From Acetobacter musti (GTDB lineage: Bacteria > Pseudomonadota > Alphaproteobacteria > Acetobacterales > Acetobacteraceae): DNA of 64,000 bases. The translations under genes and the position numbers were made by a program. This document shows positions 56,579 through 64,000 of this stretch, one piece after another (positions within the stretch are counted from its first letter, which is position 1; each line of letters begins with the position of its first letter). Location of the stretch: assembly GCF_011516835.1 (NCBI RefSeq), contig NZ_WOTB01000015.1, positions 1 to 64,000 of the forward strand, read 5' to 3'. The notes beneath the pieces were generated by a model. The model saw only the letters and a program-made list of their open reading frames with translations, did not search any database and was not told where the DNA came from.

Positions 56579-57257
56579 TGCTCACCAGGCGACCATGTTC
56601 CAGACGCAGAGCCTGGGCGGGAAAACGACGCACCAGGGCGTCATTGTGAGTCGCGACGATGACGGTGGTACCCATTGCCGAAATTTCCCGAAGCATGGCT
56701 ATGACCCGGCTCGCCTGAGATTCTTCGAGAGCATTTGTCGGCTCATCCGCGAGTACCAGATCCGGACGGGCGACGACCGCGCGGGCTATCGCCGTACGCT
56801 GCTGTTCACCGCCCGAGAGTTCTGCCGGACGGGCGCCTTTCCGCGCAGCAAGATCCACCCAGTTCAGAATCGCATCGACTTCCGTGGAGACGTCCGTCTC
56901 ATGACGTCGCTGAAGCCGCAGCGGCAGGGCCACATTATCAGCGACTGAAAGCGTTGGCATGAGACGAAAATCCTGATGCACCATACCGATTCGCTGTCTC
57001 AGACGGGCCAGAACCGAGCGTCCGACCGCCGGCCGTATATCGACACCAAGCAGTTCGAACTCGCCGGAAGCAGGCAGTGTCTCAAGATGCAGCAGACGAA
57101 GGAGCGAGGATTTTCCGGCGCCTGACGGTCCCAGCAGCCAGCGAAACTCGCCCTGTGGCACGGTGAAGCTGATCGACGTGAGCGCGGACAGCGTCTCCCC
57201 CCGCCTGCCACGCATCTGTCCAGCGTGACGCCACGTGACGTTGTGAAGTCGGATCAT
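56571..57257 (-). CDS. ftsE: Cell division ATP-binding protein FtsE
   Basis: ATPase of the FtsEX complex. From ATG 57257 it is 228 aa, the normal size: Walker [10 protein letters not shown] at 43-51, Q-loop [19 protein letters not shown] (here [10 protein letters not shown]), ABC signature LSGGEQQR, Walker B LVLADEPT. After the Walker B, the usual GNLD D-loop reads NALEES, which is unusual and could change dimer contacts. The open frame extends 41 codons upstream to 57380, with an atypical sequence that I do not include. Divergent from the zinc-ribbon gene. Confidence 0.93.
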   Translation of the reverse strand: MIRLHNVTWRHAGQMRGRRGETLSALTSISFTVPQGEFRWLLGPSGAGKSSLLRLLHLETLPASGEFELLGVDIRPAVGRSVLARLRQRIGMVHQDFRLMPTLSVADNVALPLRLQRRHETDVSTEVDAILNWVDLAARKGARPAELSGGEQQRTAIARAVVARPDLVLADEPTNALEESQASRVIAMLREISAMGTTVIVATHNDALVRRFPAQALRLEHGRLVSNE

Positions 57258-57475
57258 AACGACACGCGCGAAGCCGGTCTGGTGAAAGCTGGGGTATTCA
57301 CGAACACGAACCAGCATAGCGCACCGTGAAGAGAGGTGTCGATGTCCGTCTGCCGGAGCCTTTCCCGATTGCGCCATCACGTTTAGGAATTAGGAACCGA
57401 TCAGAGGCATACTGTTAACAAAGATTTGAGTGCATCATGGAGAGAGTATCTCCGTGACCCAGTTGAGGAAGCCGG

Positions 57476-59017
57476 ATGCTAATCGTTTGTCCGTCCTGCG
57501 GCATTAAATATAATGTGCCGGCGTCGTATCTGAAAAAGGACCGCGTGCTTAAATGCGCGAGTTGCGGCACGAGCTGGATTGTCCCGGCGATCACTGCGAA
57601 AAGCGTCGAGACCGCAACATCCGGCTCTCTGGCGGAAAGCCCTGCTCCGGCCGCAACCGCAGAAGACAGTAAAGCCCCACCCGCTACGCCAGCCCTGGTA
57701 TCTGACACGAAAACTACGGACGGACAGGAAGAACCGGCACATCATCCGGCGGAATCAGAGCCGGTCCCGGAGCCGCAGGACGTCCGGTCGGACATTCCGG
57801 AGGAAAGGGAACCGCCACCTTCTCTGCACACAAACGATCAGGCCTCGTCAGGTCATCTGTCTGAAGAGGTTCAGGAACCGGTAGTTTCGCCTCCGGAAAC
57901 AACAGCAACCAGCGCATCTGCCATCGGACATGATGACGGGGGAGCTGAAGAGACAATACCGGAAGCAGACAAACAGCCGCCGTCAGAAAACCCGGTGGAA
58001 GCTTTCGTATCCCGACCTGAGACCGACGAAACGCCGGCACATCATGGAGAGGCGCCTCATACATCGCCGTTTTTCACGGTTCAGACTGAATCTGACGCGG
58101 AAGTGGAGACAGAAGAGCATACTCATTTCAGTTTTCTTGATGAGGCGCTCGCACGAAATGCCAGCGAGAACAGGACATCGCAGTCTCCGCAGATGTCAGT
58201 CTGGGACGAAGCTGAGCTCGAAGATCAGATTGCTCACTCGTCCTGGCAGCAACAGCACGCGGACGAGCAGGAGCGTCTCGCTGACGAGCCTGCAAATCTG
58301 GACAATATGGAGCCGGAAGACCTGCATGCTCTGATGCAGCGTAACCAGCGTCACACCGGACAGGAACCGCACGCTGACCACTCCGGCTTCCCTTCCTCAG
58401 CCGGAAATCGTGCCGGAACGGAGGGAGCCGGTTCATCTGACGAGCATCCGGCGCAGGATTCTCTTGATGATGTGGTGGCCCGCCTCAGGGCTGCCCGCAT
58501 GGGAGAGGCCACCGGAGCTGAAGCCGGACCGAAAACTGCCTCGCCCCAGGCTGAAACGCCTGTCCGTGAAACGCAATCGGACGAACCCGCGGCCCCTTGG
58601 GTGCCAGCCTGGGAACGTGCTCAGCAAACGGCTCCGGTGAGCGCGCCGGAGCCGGAACAGGCCGATGAAGAGACAGAAGATCTGCCCGTCTGGGCGACTG
58701 TCGGCGGTACAGACGCGGCTGAAGCACACGGCGAGGCTCCGGTTCAGCATGAGCCAGCCCCGGCGGAAACGGCAGATGACGCTGAAATCCGTCATGTCGA
58801 ATCGACGGTCGATATCGCTTCGCGATTGCGGAACGATGTTCTTCAGCGCGGCTCCATGGCTCCGCAGATTGTCAGACGACCTTCGTTGCTGGAGCAGCCG
58901 GCTTTCTGGAAGAAAGCGTGGATTGCAAGTGGCGTATGTGCGATCGCCGGAACAGCCGCCGTCTGGCACTGGTTCGGAGCGTTACGCCAGATCTGGCCGG
59001 CTCTTAATCTGCTGTGA
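57476..59017 (+). CDS. Zinc-ribbon (MJ0042 type) acidic membrane protein
   Basis: A 513 aa protein: an N-terminal zinc ribbon of the MJ0042 type (C5, C8, C27, C30, CPSCGIKYNVP and CASCG), then more than 400 residues of low-complexity Glu/Pro/Ala/Ser-rich, acidic sequence without regular repeats, and one membrane helix near the C-terminus (AWIASGVCAIAGTAAVWHW). The layout is common next to ftsE in Alphaproteobacteria. Function unknown; it may sense or recruit at the division machinery. Confidence 0.85.
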   Translation: MLIVCPSCGIKYNVPASYLKKDRVLKCASCGTSWIVPAITAKSVETATSGSLAESPAPAATAEDSKAPPATPALVSDTKTTDGQEEPAHHPAESEPVPEPQDVRSDIPEEREPPPSLHTNDQASSGHLSEEVQEPVVSPPETTATSASAIGHDDGGAEETIPEADKQPPSENPVEAFVSRPETDETPAHHGEAPHTSPFFTVQTESDAEVETEEHTHFSFLDEALARNASENRTSQSPQMSVWDEAELEDQIAHSSWQQQHADEQERLADEPANLDNMEPEDLHALMQRNQRHTGQEPHADHSGFPSSAGNRAGTEGAGSSDEHPAQDSLDDVVARLRAARMGEATGAEAGPKTASPQAETPVRETQSDEPAAPWVPAWERAQQTAPVSAPEPEQADEETEDLPVWATVGGTDAAEAHGEAPVQHEPAPAETADDAEIRHVESTVDIASRLRNDVLQRGSMAPQIVRRPSLLEQPAFWKKAWIASGVCAIAGTAAVWHWFGALRQIWPALNLL

Positions 59018-59059
59018 CTATATATGCGACGCCCGGCTGTCGGGGGTCGCGATACCTGA

Positions 59060-59470
59060 TTACATAGAGCGGGCGGCGACCGCTGAAAGCGTTGCTCCGA
59101 GAGCGGCGACCGCCATCAGCATCACGCCGTCAAAAATCAGTCCTGACGGCGTAAGCAGATGCGATCCCACCAGGATCTGGTGGGGAACCGCGTCAGCGAC
59201 ATGCGACATAACATCACGCGCCTGCGCGTCCACACTACCTGCTCCGGATGATACGGCTCCCAGGACATGAGGCAGAGCTGCCCAGCCAATCCCGAGAATA
59301 AGCACGAGAGGCGCCAGCAGTTCCGCTATCTGCTGAGCGAGATAAAACAGGAAATACAGGACCGACCAGATTCCGAGCCGGATGATCGATGCCAGACGCG
59401 GTCTCGCGGAGCGCCCGTCGCTAAGTTCGGCTGAGTAATGTGACCGAAAGCTGTCGTCACTGGGGCTCAT
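59060..59470 (-). CDS. Hypothetical membrane protein
   Basis: A 136 aa protein from ATG 59470 (AGAGAGAG upstream), with two or three membrane segments: about 30-65 (LGIWSVLYFLFYLAQQIAE then LLAPLVLILGIGWAALP) and 108-132 (LIFDGVMLMAVAALGATLS). A signal or family is not recognised. It converges on the zinc-ribbon gene with 42 nt between stops. A longer reading starts at 59533. Confidence 0.6.
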   Translation of the reverse strand: MSPSDDSFRSHYSAELSDGRSARPRLASIIRLGIWSVLYFLFYLAQQIAELLAPLVLILGIGWAALPHVLGAVSSGAGSVDAQARDVMSHVADAVPHQILVGSHLLTPSGLIFDGVMLMAVAALGATLSAVAARSM

Positions 59471-59617
59471 GCGGTGGCGTCTCTCTCTGCTGACCTTATA
59501 GCGTGGGCTGCATAACACGACACGACACGTCACGCTGCCCTGCCGCCAGTCGACGTAACCTTCGCGGCGTCGAAACGCAAATCGAACCGCACTTTACGTA
59601 TCATAAAAGGGACGCGC

Positions 59618-59875
59618 TTATTGCTGATAGACCTTGCCGTAAGACGCCGCGCCAAGTCCCGGGCAGCTGCATGGTGCGCCGACAGGAGAAGCGAGCGGAA
59701 GCTGACACGTGTAAAAACCTGCCTTGCATGTTCCACCCAGAGGAGTGCCTGGCGGGTAAGATCCCGGGGGTACTGGCGTGCCGGCCTGGCCCGTACAGGC
59801 GGAAAGCATGACAGCGGTTACACCGGCCAGAATTTTCCGCGCATGCCGACGACAGAAAAAATACGACGTCATCAC
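59618..59875 (-). CDS. Small Cys-rich lipoprotein, hypothetical
   Basis: An 85 aa predicted lipoprotein: basic start (CRRHARK), hydrophobic ILAGVTAVML, lipobox LSAC, then a short mature part rich in Gly/Pro with four further cysteines (TCKAGFYTCQL, APCSCPG). The ribosome binding site AGAGG lies about ten bases before ATG 59875. No family recognised; the cysteine spacing suggests two disulfides in the periplasm. Confidence 0.6.
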   Translation of the reverse strand: MMTSYFFCRRHARKILAGVTAVMLSACTGQAGTPVPPGSYPPGTPLGGTCKAGFYTCQLPLASPVGAPCSCPGLGAASYGKVYQQ

Positions 59876-59986
59876 AAAGGCGACCTCTTATTTCATTAAT
59901 GGCGGCGCGATCCGAAAGGCCGCGCCAGCCGCGACTGATCCGTTATTATAAAGGTTTAACGTGTTTAAGCCCACCGGGATGCACGT

Positions 59987-61183
59987 TCAGTTGGCAACAG
60001 CATCGCCAGCAGCACGTCCGCTTGCCCAGGCCCAGTGGAAATTATAGCCACCCAGCCAGCCGGTGACGTCGACAGCTTCTCCGATCGCATAAAGTCCGGG
60101 GACTGCGATTGCTTCCATCGATCGCGACGACAACGCACGGGTGTCTATTCCTCCAACGGTGACTTCCGCTTTTGCGTAGCCCTCGCTGGCCGACGGAATC
60201 ATGGTCCAGCTTTTCAGTGCTGCAGCCGCTCCTCGCAGAAGCCTGTCCGACCATTCTCCCGCAGCCTTATCTCCCAGCAGACCCGGTCCCAGAATCTCGG
60301 CAAGGCGGCGCGGCATCCATTCGGAGAGAATGGCGGCACCATGTGCGCGGGAGCGCGCGCTTCGGGCCTGTCTGAGACATGCGAATGCGTCTCTGTCGGG
60401 CAGAAGATCCACAGAAAGGGTCTTCCCGCTGGTCCAGTAAGAGGAGATTTGCAGGATGGCCGGACCGGAGATTCCCCGATGAGTAAACAGCATGGCCTCT
60501 TCGAACGCGATCTTCCCGCAGCTTACACGCACCGGAAGAGACACTCCTGACAGACCGGTCACCCATTCGGGCATGTCATCGCCCGTTCTGAGCGGCACAA
60601 GGCCCGGCGCCGGAGAGACGACAGGCAGGCCGAACTGCCGGGCCAGCCGGTGCGCCAGACCGGTTGCGCCAAGTTTAGGGATCGAAAGTCCGCCGCATGC
60701 GAGAATCAGAGCCGGCGCTTCAGAGACGCCGTTACCCGTCGTGACGACGAAGCGTCCGTTGTGCTGCACATCCTGAATTGTCTCATTCAGGCGAAGCGCA
60801 ACATCGCCTGCGGCGCATTCGTCCAGCAACATGGTCAGAATCGCACGCGCCGGGCCGTCGCAAAAAAGCTGTCCGAGCGTCTTCTCATGCCAGGCGATAC
60901 GATGGCGCGCGATCAGCTCAAGGAAATCAGCCGGCGTGAAACGGGCCAGAGCGGACCGGGCGAAATGCGGATTTGAAGAGATAAATCGCCGTGCCTCGAC
61001 ATGAAGATTCGTAAAATTACATCTTCCGCCGCCTGAAATCAGAATTTTTCGGCCCGGCTCGTCATTATGTTCAAGAACGAGCACGCGTTTACCCCGCTGT
61101 CCTGCCGTCAGAGCCGCCATGAGGCCTGCGGCACCCGCGCCAAGGACGATTACGTCAAATGCTTCATTTCGCTTTCCAGTCAT
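59987..61183 (-). CDS. FAD-dependent oxidoreductase, BaiN/HI0933 (YhiN) family
   Basis: A 398 aa flavoprotein: FAD-binding GAGAAGLMAA at 15-24, Glu at the end of the second strand, and the family string GRKILISGGGRCNFTN at 44-59. The C-terminal signature TGWLGGYNFHWAWASGRAAG closes the FAD site. These proteins occur in most bacteria; related BaiN reduces bile acid intermediates, but the general substrate is unknown. It is preceded by 130 nt to the divergent globin gene. Confidence 0.9.
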   Translation of the reverse strand: MTGKRNEAFDVIVLGAGAAGLMAALTAGQRGKRVLVLEHNDEPGRKILISGGGRCNFTNLHVEARRFISSNPHFARSALARFTPADFLELIARHRIAWHEKTLGQLFCDGPARAILTMLLDECAAGDVALRLNETIQDVQHNGRFVVTTGNGVSEAPALILACGGLSIPKLGATGLAHRLARQFGLPVVSPAPGLVPLRTGDDMPEWVTGLSGVSLPVRVSCGKIAFEEAMLFTHRGISGPAILQISSYWTSGKTLSVDLLPDRDAFACLRQARSARSRAHGAAILSEWMPRRLAEILGPGLLGDKAAGEWSDRLLRGAAAALKSWTMIPSASEGYAKAEVTVGGIDTRALSSRSMEAIAVPGLYAIGEAVDVTGWLGGYNFHWAWASGRAAGDAVAN

Positions 61184-61316
61184 AATCGGTCCCTGTGCGG
61201 TCGGGTTGTGTCAGCCGGAGGCTTGTTTCACTCAAACAGGCTGATGGGAAGGTCCGCGGCGGCGTTCATGGAATCTGCTATCGTCATCGGAGATAAATTT
61301 CGGGAATGATGACGTG

Positions 61317-61751
61317 ATGACCGGGCCGGACAGCGAAAAGACGAAGGATTACACGCGCAGGCTGAAGGCTGCTGTTTCCGCTTTTTATGGAGAAGTCCGC
61401 AAGGATGACATGCTGGGTCCGGTCTTCGCGGCCCGTGTCCATGACTGGGACAGCCACATCGAAAAAATTACGAACTTCTGGTTATGCGTTCTTCTTGCCT
61501 CAGGTGAGTACAAAGGCAGTCCTGTGGCGACGCACTACGCCTTCCGCGACCATCTCAGTCCTCAGATGTTCGGGCGCTGGGAAGCATTGTGGAAGGAAAG
61601 CCTGGTTCAGTTTTTCGACCCGGATGAGGCCCGTCATATTCTTTACAAGACGACCCGTATCTCAGGCAGTCTTCAGACAGTGCTTTTCGATGGCGTGCAA
61701 CGTTTTCTGTCCGGCAACGGCCTGCTTCATTCCAGACGCGACGAAGTCTGA
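61317..61751 (+). CDS. Group III truncated hemoglobin
   Basis: A ~144 aa 2/2 globin. Group III hallmarks are FYGEVRKDDMLGPVF (helix B, with the distal-pocket Tyr), HDWDSHIEKITNFW, and the proximal His in VATHYAFRD (H74 counted from GTG 61314), followed by FGRWEALW. Members bind O2, NO or peroxide; the role here is likely protection from oxidative or nitrosative stress, by inference. The start may be GTG 61314 or ATG 61317. Confidence 0.9.
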   Translation: MTGPDSEKTKDYTRRLKAAVSAFYGEVRKDDMLGPVFAARVHDWDSHIEKITNFWLCVLLASGEYKGSPVATHYAFRDHLSPQMFGRWEALWKESLVQFFDPDEARHILYKTTRISGSLQTVLFDGVQRFLSGNGLLHSRRDEV

Positions 61752-61761
61752 CGGCCTTCAT

Positions 61762-62709
61762 TCACGCGGCTGTCGGATCTTCCCGCCGCCAGAGTCGCCG
61801 CATAAGGCGCCCGTCAATCGCTGCCAGACCGAGACCGATCAGACAGGCTCCAGCGGCGGTGTTCCATGCAATCGTCTCTCCAAGAAAAACGGCTCCCATG
61901 ATGAGTGCGCTTACGGGAACAAGAAACGTGACAAGAGCCGCCCGTGTCGCTCCGTGAACTGTAAGGATGCGAAAATAGATCAGATAGGCGAGCGCCGTAC
62001 TGAGCAGGGCGATGCCGAAAAGAGCAGCCCATCCGGAGAGAGCAATTGGTGGAAGAGTCCAGAACCGGTCGATCACAATTGCGAACGGGGCGACGACGAC
62101 GGCCGCGCCTGTCAGTTGTCCTGTCGCCAGGTGCAGCGGCGTAACCCCCGCGAGCTTTCTGGACAACGCATTTCCGATTGCATAGGACGTTGTCGCTCCG
62201 AGGCATGCGAGTTCACCCGGAAGTTCTGTCAGTGACAGACCAGATACCAGGTTATGCCCGACCAGCACAGCGACACCGGCGAACGCGCAGCCGATGCCGG
62301 TTACGACGGAGCGGGTGAGCCGTTCGTCCTTTGTCGTCAGATGCATGGCGACCGCGGTGAAAACCGGGGTTGTCGCATTGAGAGTCGCAGCGACGCCGCT
62401 CGGAACAAACCGTTCGCTCCACGCATACAGGCAGAACGGCAGGGCGCAGTTGAACGCCCCCAGAATCAGGAACCACCGCAACAGATAAGGCGTAAGCGAG
62501 AGGCGGCTTCCGTTCATGAATAGTACTGCGTGCAGAGCAAGCGCTGCGAGTCCCACCCGTCCCAGCACGAGAGTCGCCGGAGGCAACACGGGGGCCAGTA
62601 CCTTATAAAAGAAGAACGAGCCGCCCCACAGCACGGAAAGAAATCCCAGCACGAGCCAGCTCTGCCCGGCCGGAACGGGCTGTTTCCGAATATCACCGTG
62701 AGTCGTCAT
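61762..62709 (-). CDS. EamA/DMT family transporter
   Basis: A 315 aa inner membrane protein with ten predicted helices in two EamA repeats (about 12-140 and 155-295); recognisable parts are VLGFLSVLWGGSFFFYKVL, the first repeat's ATLNATTPVFTA, and VSALIMGAVFLGE in the second. DMT family proteins export amino acids, nucleotides or drugs. ATG 62709 is chosen over 62721 on the basis of the usual short cytoplasmic N-terminus. It converges on the globin gene with 10 nt between stops. Confidence 0.88.
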   Translation of the reverse strand: MTTHGDIRKQPVPAGQSWLVLGFLSVLWGGSFFFYKVLAPVLPPATLVLGRVGLAALALHAVLFMNGSRLSLTPYLLRWFLILGAFNCALPFCLYAWSERFVPSGVAATLNATTPVFTAVAMHLTTKDERLTRSVVTGIGCAFAGVAVLVGHNLVSGLSLTELPGELACLGATTSYAIGNALSRKLAGVTPLHLATGQLTGAAVVVAPFAIVIDRFWTLPPIALSGWAALFGIALLSTALAYLIYFRILTVHGATRAALVTFLVPVSALIMGAVFLGETIAWNTAAGACLIGLGLAAIDGRLMRRLWRREDPTAA

Positions 62710-62852
62710 ACAGAGGCACACTCATTGTCAGGGGCGGCTTCCCGGCGACTGACCGCACGATATTCAGTCGTCATCCGGAGCACGGGATAATTTGGCAAAT
62801 GAATCTTAATGAACGGCACAACCGGAGCAAGAGGCGGACCCGATAAGAACAT

Positions 62853-63446
62853 TCAGTCAACGGATGGGATGAGCGCCGCAGTATAGATTTCGCGCACAAC
62901 ACTGACAGGTGTTCCGTCGCCACGACGGAGCACTGCAACGTGCTGCAAAATCCCGTCTGATGCCGCGCTGAATGACAATTTGCGGCTCTCCATCGTCTCA
63001 CGGGAGATCAGAAGCGACGAGACGACCCTGCCAAATGGCTCAGTTGTGGTATTGAGGAGGCGATTCATGGCCGCTGTCAGCCGTGCCGGCACATACCAGT
63101 TCTCTGCCCGGGACAGAACGGGGCCGCCGGACGTGAGGTGAACGCGCCGGTAGCGTACTGTTTCCTCTGTCCCGACAGCCAGCAGTTCCCGGATATCGTC
63201 GGGCGCCGCAACCGTTTCATTGCGTTTGACTGTCGCCTCAATCCGTACCGGGGCCGGATACAGTTGCCGTGTTTCGCACCACAGTTCCAGCGCACGGGTC
63301 GCGCTGGCGGCGGCAAGAAGGGTCTCGTCAAGGTCTTGCAGTATTCGGAAATTGAGAAGGGGATTGTCCGTCAACGGCTCATCCGGTTTCAACGATACGC
63401 CGGCCGACCGGGAGGCGGGATCTGGTTGTAAGAACCGGGAGTCCAC
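62853..63446 (-). CDS. Chorismate lyase-like (UbiC/UTRA fold) protein
   Basis: A 197 aa protein with the chorismate-lyase-like pattern: TRALELWCETRQL, Arg in VRYRRVHLT, and SRAENWYVPARLTAAMNRLL followed by PFGRVV. UbiC removes pyruvate from chorismate to give 4-hydroxybenzoate for ubiquinone; the resemblance is distant, so function is inferred. The only ATG (63446) overlaps the methyltransferase gene by 68 nt; a TTG at 63374, just after that gene's stop, could be the real start. Confidence 0.65.
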   Translation of the reverse strand: MDSRFLQPDPASRSAGVSLKPDEPLTDNPLLNFRILQDLDETLLAAASATRALELWCETRQLYPAPVRIEATVKRNETVAAPDDIRELLAVGTEETVRYRRVHLTSGGPVLSRAENWYVPARLTAAMNRLLNTTTEPFGRVVSSLLISRETMESRKLSFSAASDGILQHVAVLRRGDGTPVSVVREIYTAALIPSVD

Positions 63447-64000
63447 CCCAGATATTTTTTACGGCTTCGATGATCACGACGCCACCGAGTGCCGGCAGGA
63501 CAGAGCGGCCTGCTTTTTCGATCATCTCACCTGTTCTGCGGCCGGAGGGCCGGCGGAAAGGCGGCAGATAAAGTCCGGTTTCGCTATTTTCGACATGAAA
63601 CATCGCTTCCTCCAGCCGAAGACGAATCTGCCGCTGAGAAAACGGCGTTCCCTGCCCGAACGGCGTTGTATCGCTGAGAGACCACAGCCCCCGCCGGTTA
63701 GGCACGACAAGCAGAAGTCTGCCGTCATCGCGCAGCACCCGCCATACGGCCCGCAGCAATTCCTGACAGGCGTGACTGGTTTCCAGCGCATGAATCATCA
63801 GAACCCGGTCAAAAGACAGATCATCAAATGGAAACTGTCTGCCGCTGACCACACATTCCCGGCGATAATATTCCTGTCCCGCCTCAAAAGACGTACCCGT
63901 ATCGAGGCGCGCGGCTATTGTGAGCGCCGCCTGTTCGTCCCAGAAAGAAAGATAAGGTGCGGCAAAGCCGAGGCCTAACAGGCGCTGCCCGCGCATATCC
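63379..64000 (-). CDS. Class I SAM-dependent methyltransferase, 5' end outside the window
   Basis: A methyltransferase cut by the window edge; the frame stays open to 64000. The motif I region reads RGQRLLGLGFAAPYL, a variant common in Alphaproteobacteria, then DRVLMIHALETS (motif II), and LRDDGRLLLVVPNRRGLWS (motif III). Related proteins modify small molecules or lipids; the substrate cannot be told. It lies directly upstream of, and overlaps, the chorismate-lyase-like gene. The visible Met at 63996 is probably not the true start, since family members begin 20-30 residues earlier. Confidence 0.85.
   Translation of the reverse strand, partial: DMRGQRLLGLGFAAPYLSFWDEQAALTIAARLDTGTSFEAGQEYYRRECVVSGRQFPFDDLSFDRVLMIHALETSHACQELLRAVWRVLRDDGRLLLVVPNRRGLWSLSDTTPFGQGTPFSQRQIRLRLEEAMFHVENSETGLYLPPFRRPSGRRTGEMIEKAGRSVLPALGGVVIIEAVKNIWGGLPVLTTRSRLPVGRRIVETG

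Noticed and set aside
1-64000. CRISPR array, rRNA operon or intact prophage
   Set aside because: I saw no regularly spaced direct repeats, no rRNA signature sequences and no phage structural genes in the window.

Overview
The window reads as chromosome of an acetic acid bacterium (Acetobacteraceae, Alphaproteobacteria). The basis is protein family content and wording: a FYDLN-acid protein, a ClpS/ClpA pair, an OprB-type sugar porin, an ExbB-ExbD-TonB set beside PiuC, and a glycogen/trehalose cluster, in a moderately GC-rich background. I cannot fix the genus. Gene density is high, most genes lie on the minus strand, and many are joined by 1-8 nt overlaps.

Region 1 (1-8162) is accessory DNA. 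It holds a type I restriction-modification locus on the minus strand (hsdM, hsdS, a GIY-YIG/DUF4357 gene, hsdR), with ATGA overlaps at every junction, then a Doc-type toxin with an AbrB/MazE-like antitoxin and a HTH protein. hsdS is split by a one-base frameshift and hsdR ends early with an unfamiliar tail. The region stops at a drifted 3' fragment of a tRNA-Val(GAC) gene at 8118-8162, which I read as the attachment-site scar of a genomic island whose other end lies left of the window.

Region 2 (8163-24790) is core genome: lolA, a nitronate monooxygenase-type flavoprotein, pnp, rpsO, truB, a lytic transglycosylase with SPOR domain, a FYDLN protein, a family 61 glycosyltransferase, folB with a pteridine-reductase-like SDR, recR, ybaB, dnaX, the SRP RNA, clpS, a D,D-carboxypeptidase and tRNA-Ser(UGA).

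Region 3 (25340-39616) holds clpA, map, exbB-exbD-tonB divergent from piuC with a strong Fur-box candidate between them, a DUF4405 membrane protein, a decayed IS630-family element, an OprB porin, and a lipoprotein alpha/beta hydrolase overlapping a DUF4105 membrane protein.

Region 4 (39681-54723) is a carbohydrate storage cluster transcribed on the minus strand: a GH15 hydrolase, then glgA, glgB, glgX, treZ, malQ and treY. Together they make and branch an alpha-1,4-glucan, debranch and rearrange it, and convert its reducing ends to trehalose. glgC and glgP are not in the window.

Region 5 (54978-64000) returns to core genes: ftsE-ftsX-ydcF, an acidic zinc-ribbon membrane protein, two small envelope proteins, a BaiN/HI0933-type flavoprotein, a group III truncated hemoglobin, a DMT-family exporter, a chorismate-lyase-like protein and a methyltransferase cut by the window edge. 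I found no CRISPR array and no rRNA. No wholly new system stands out. The best leads are the GIY-YIG gene wired into the type I locus, the island scar, and the glycogen-to-trehalose cluster.
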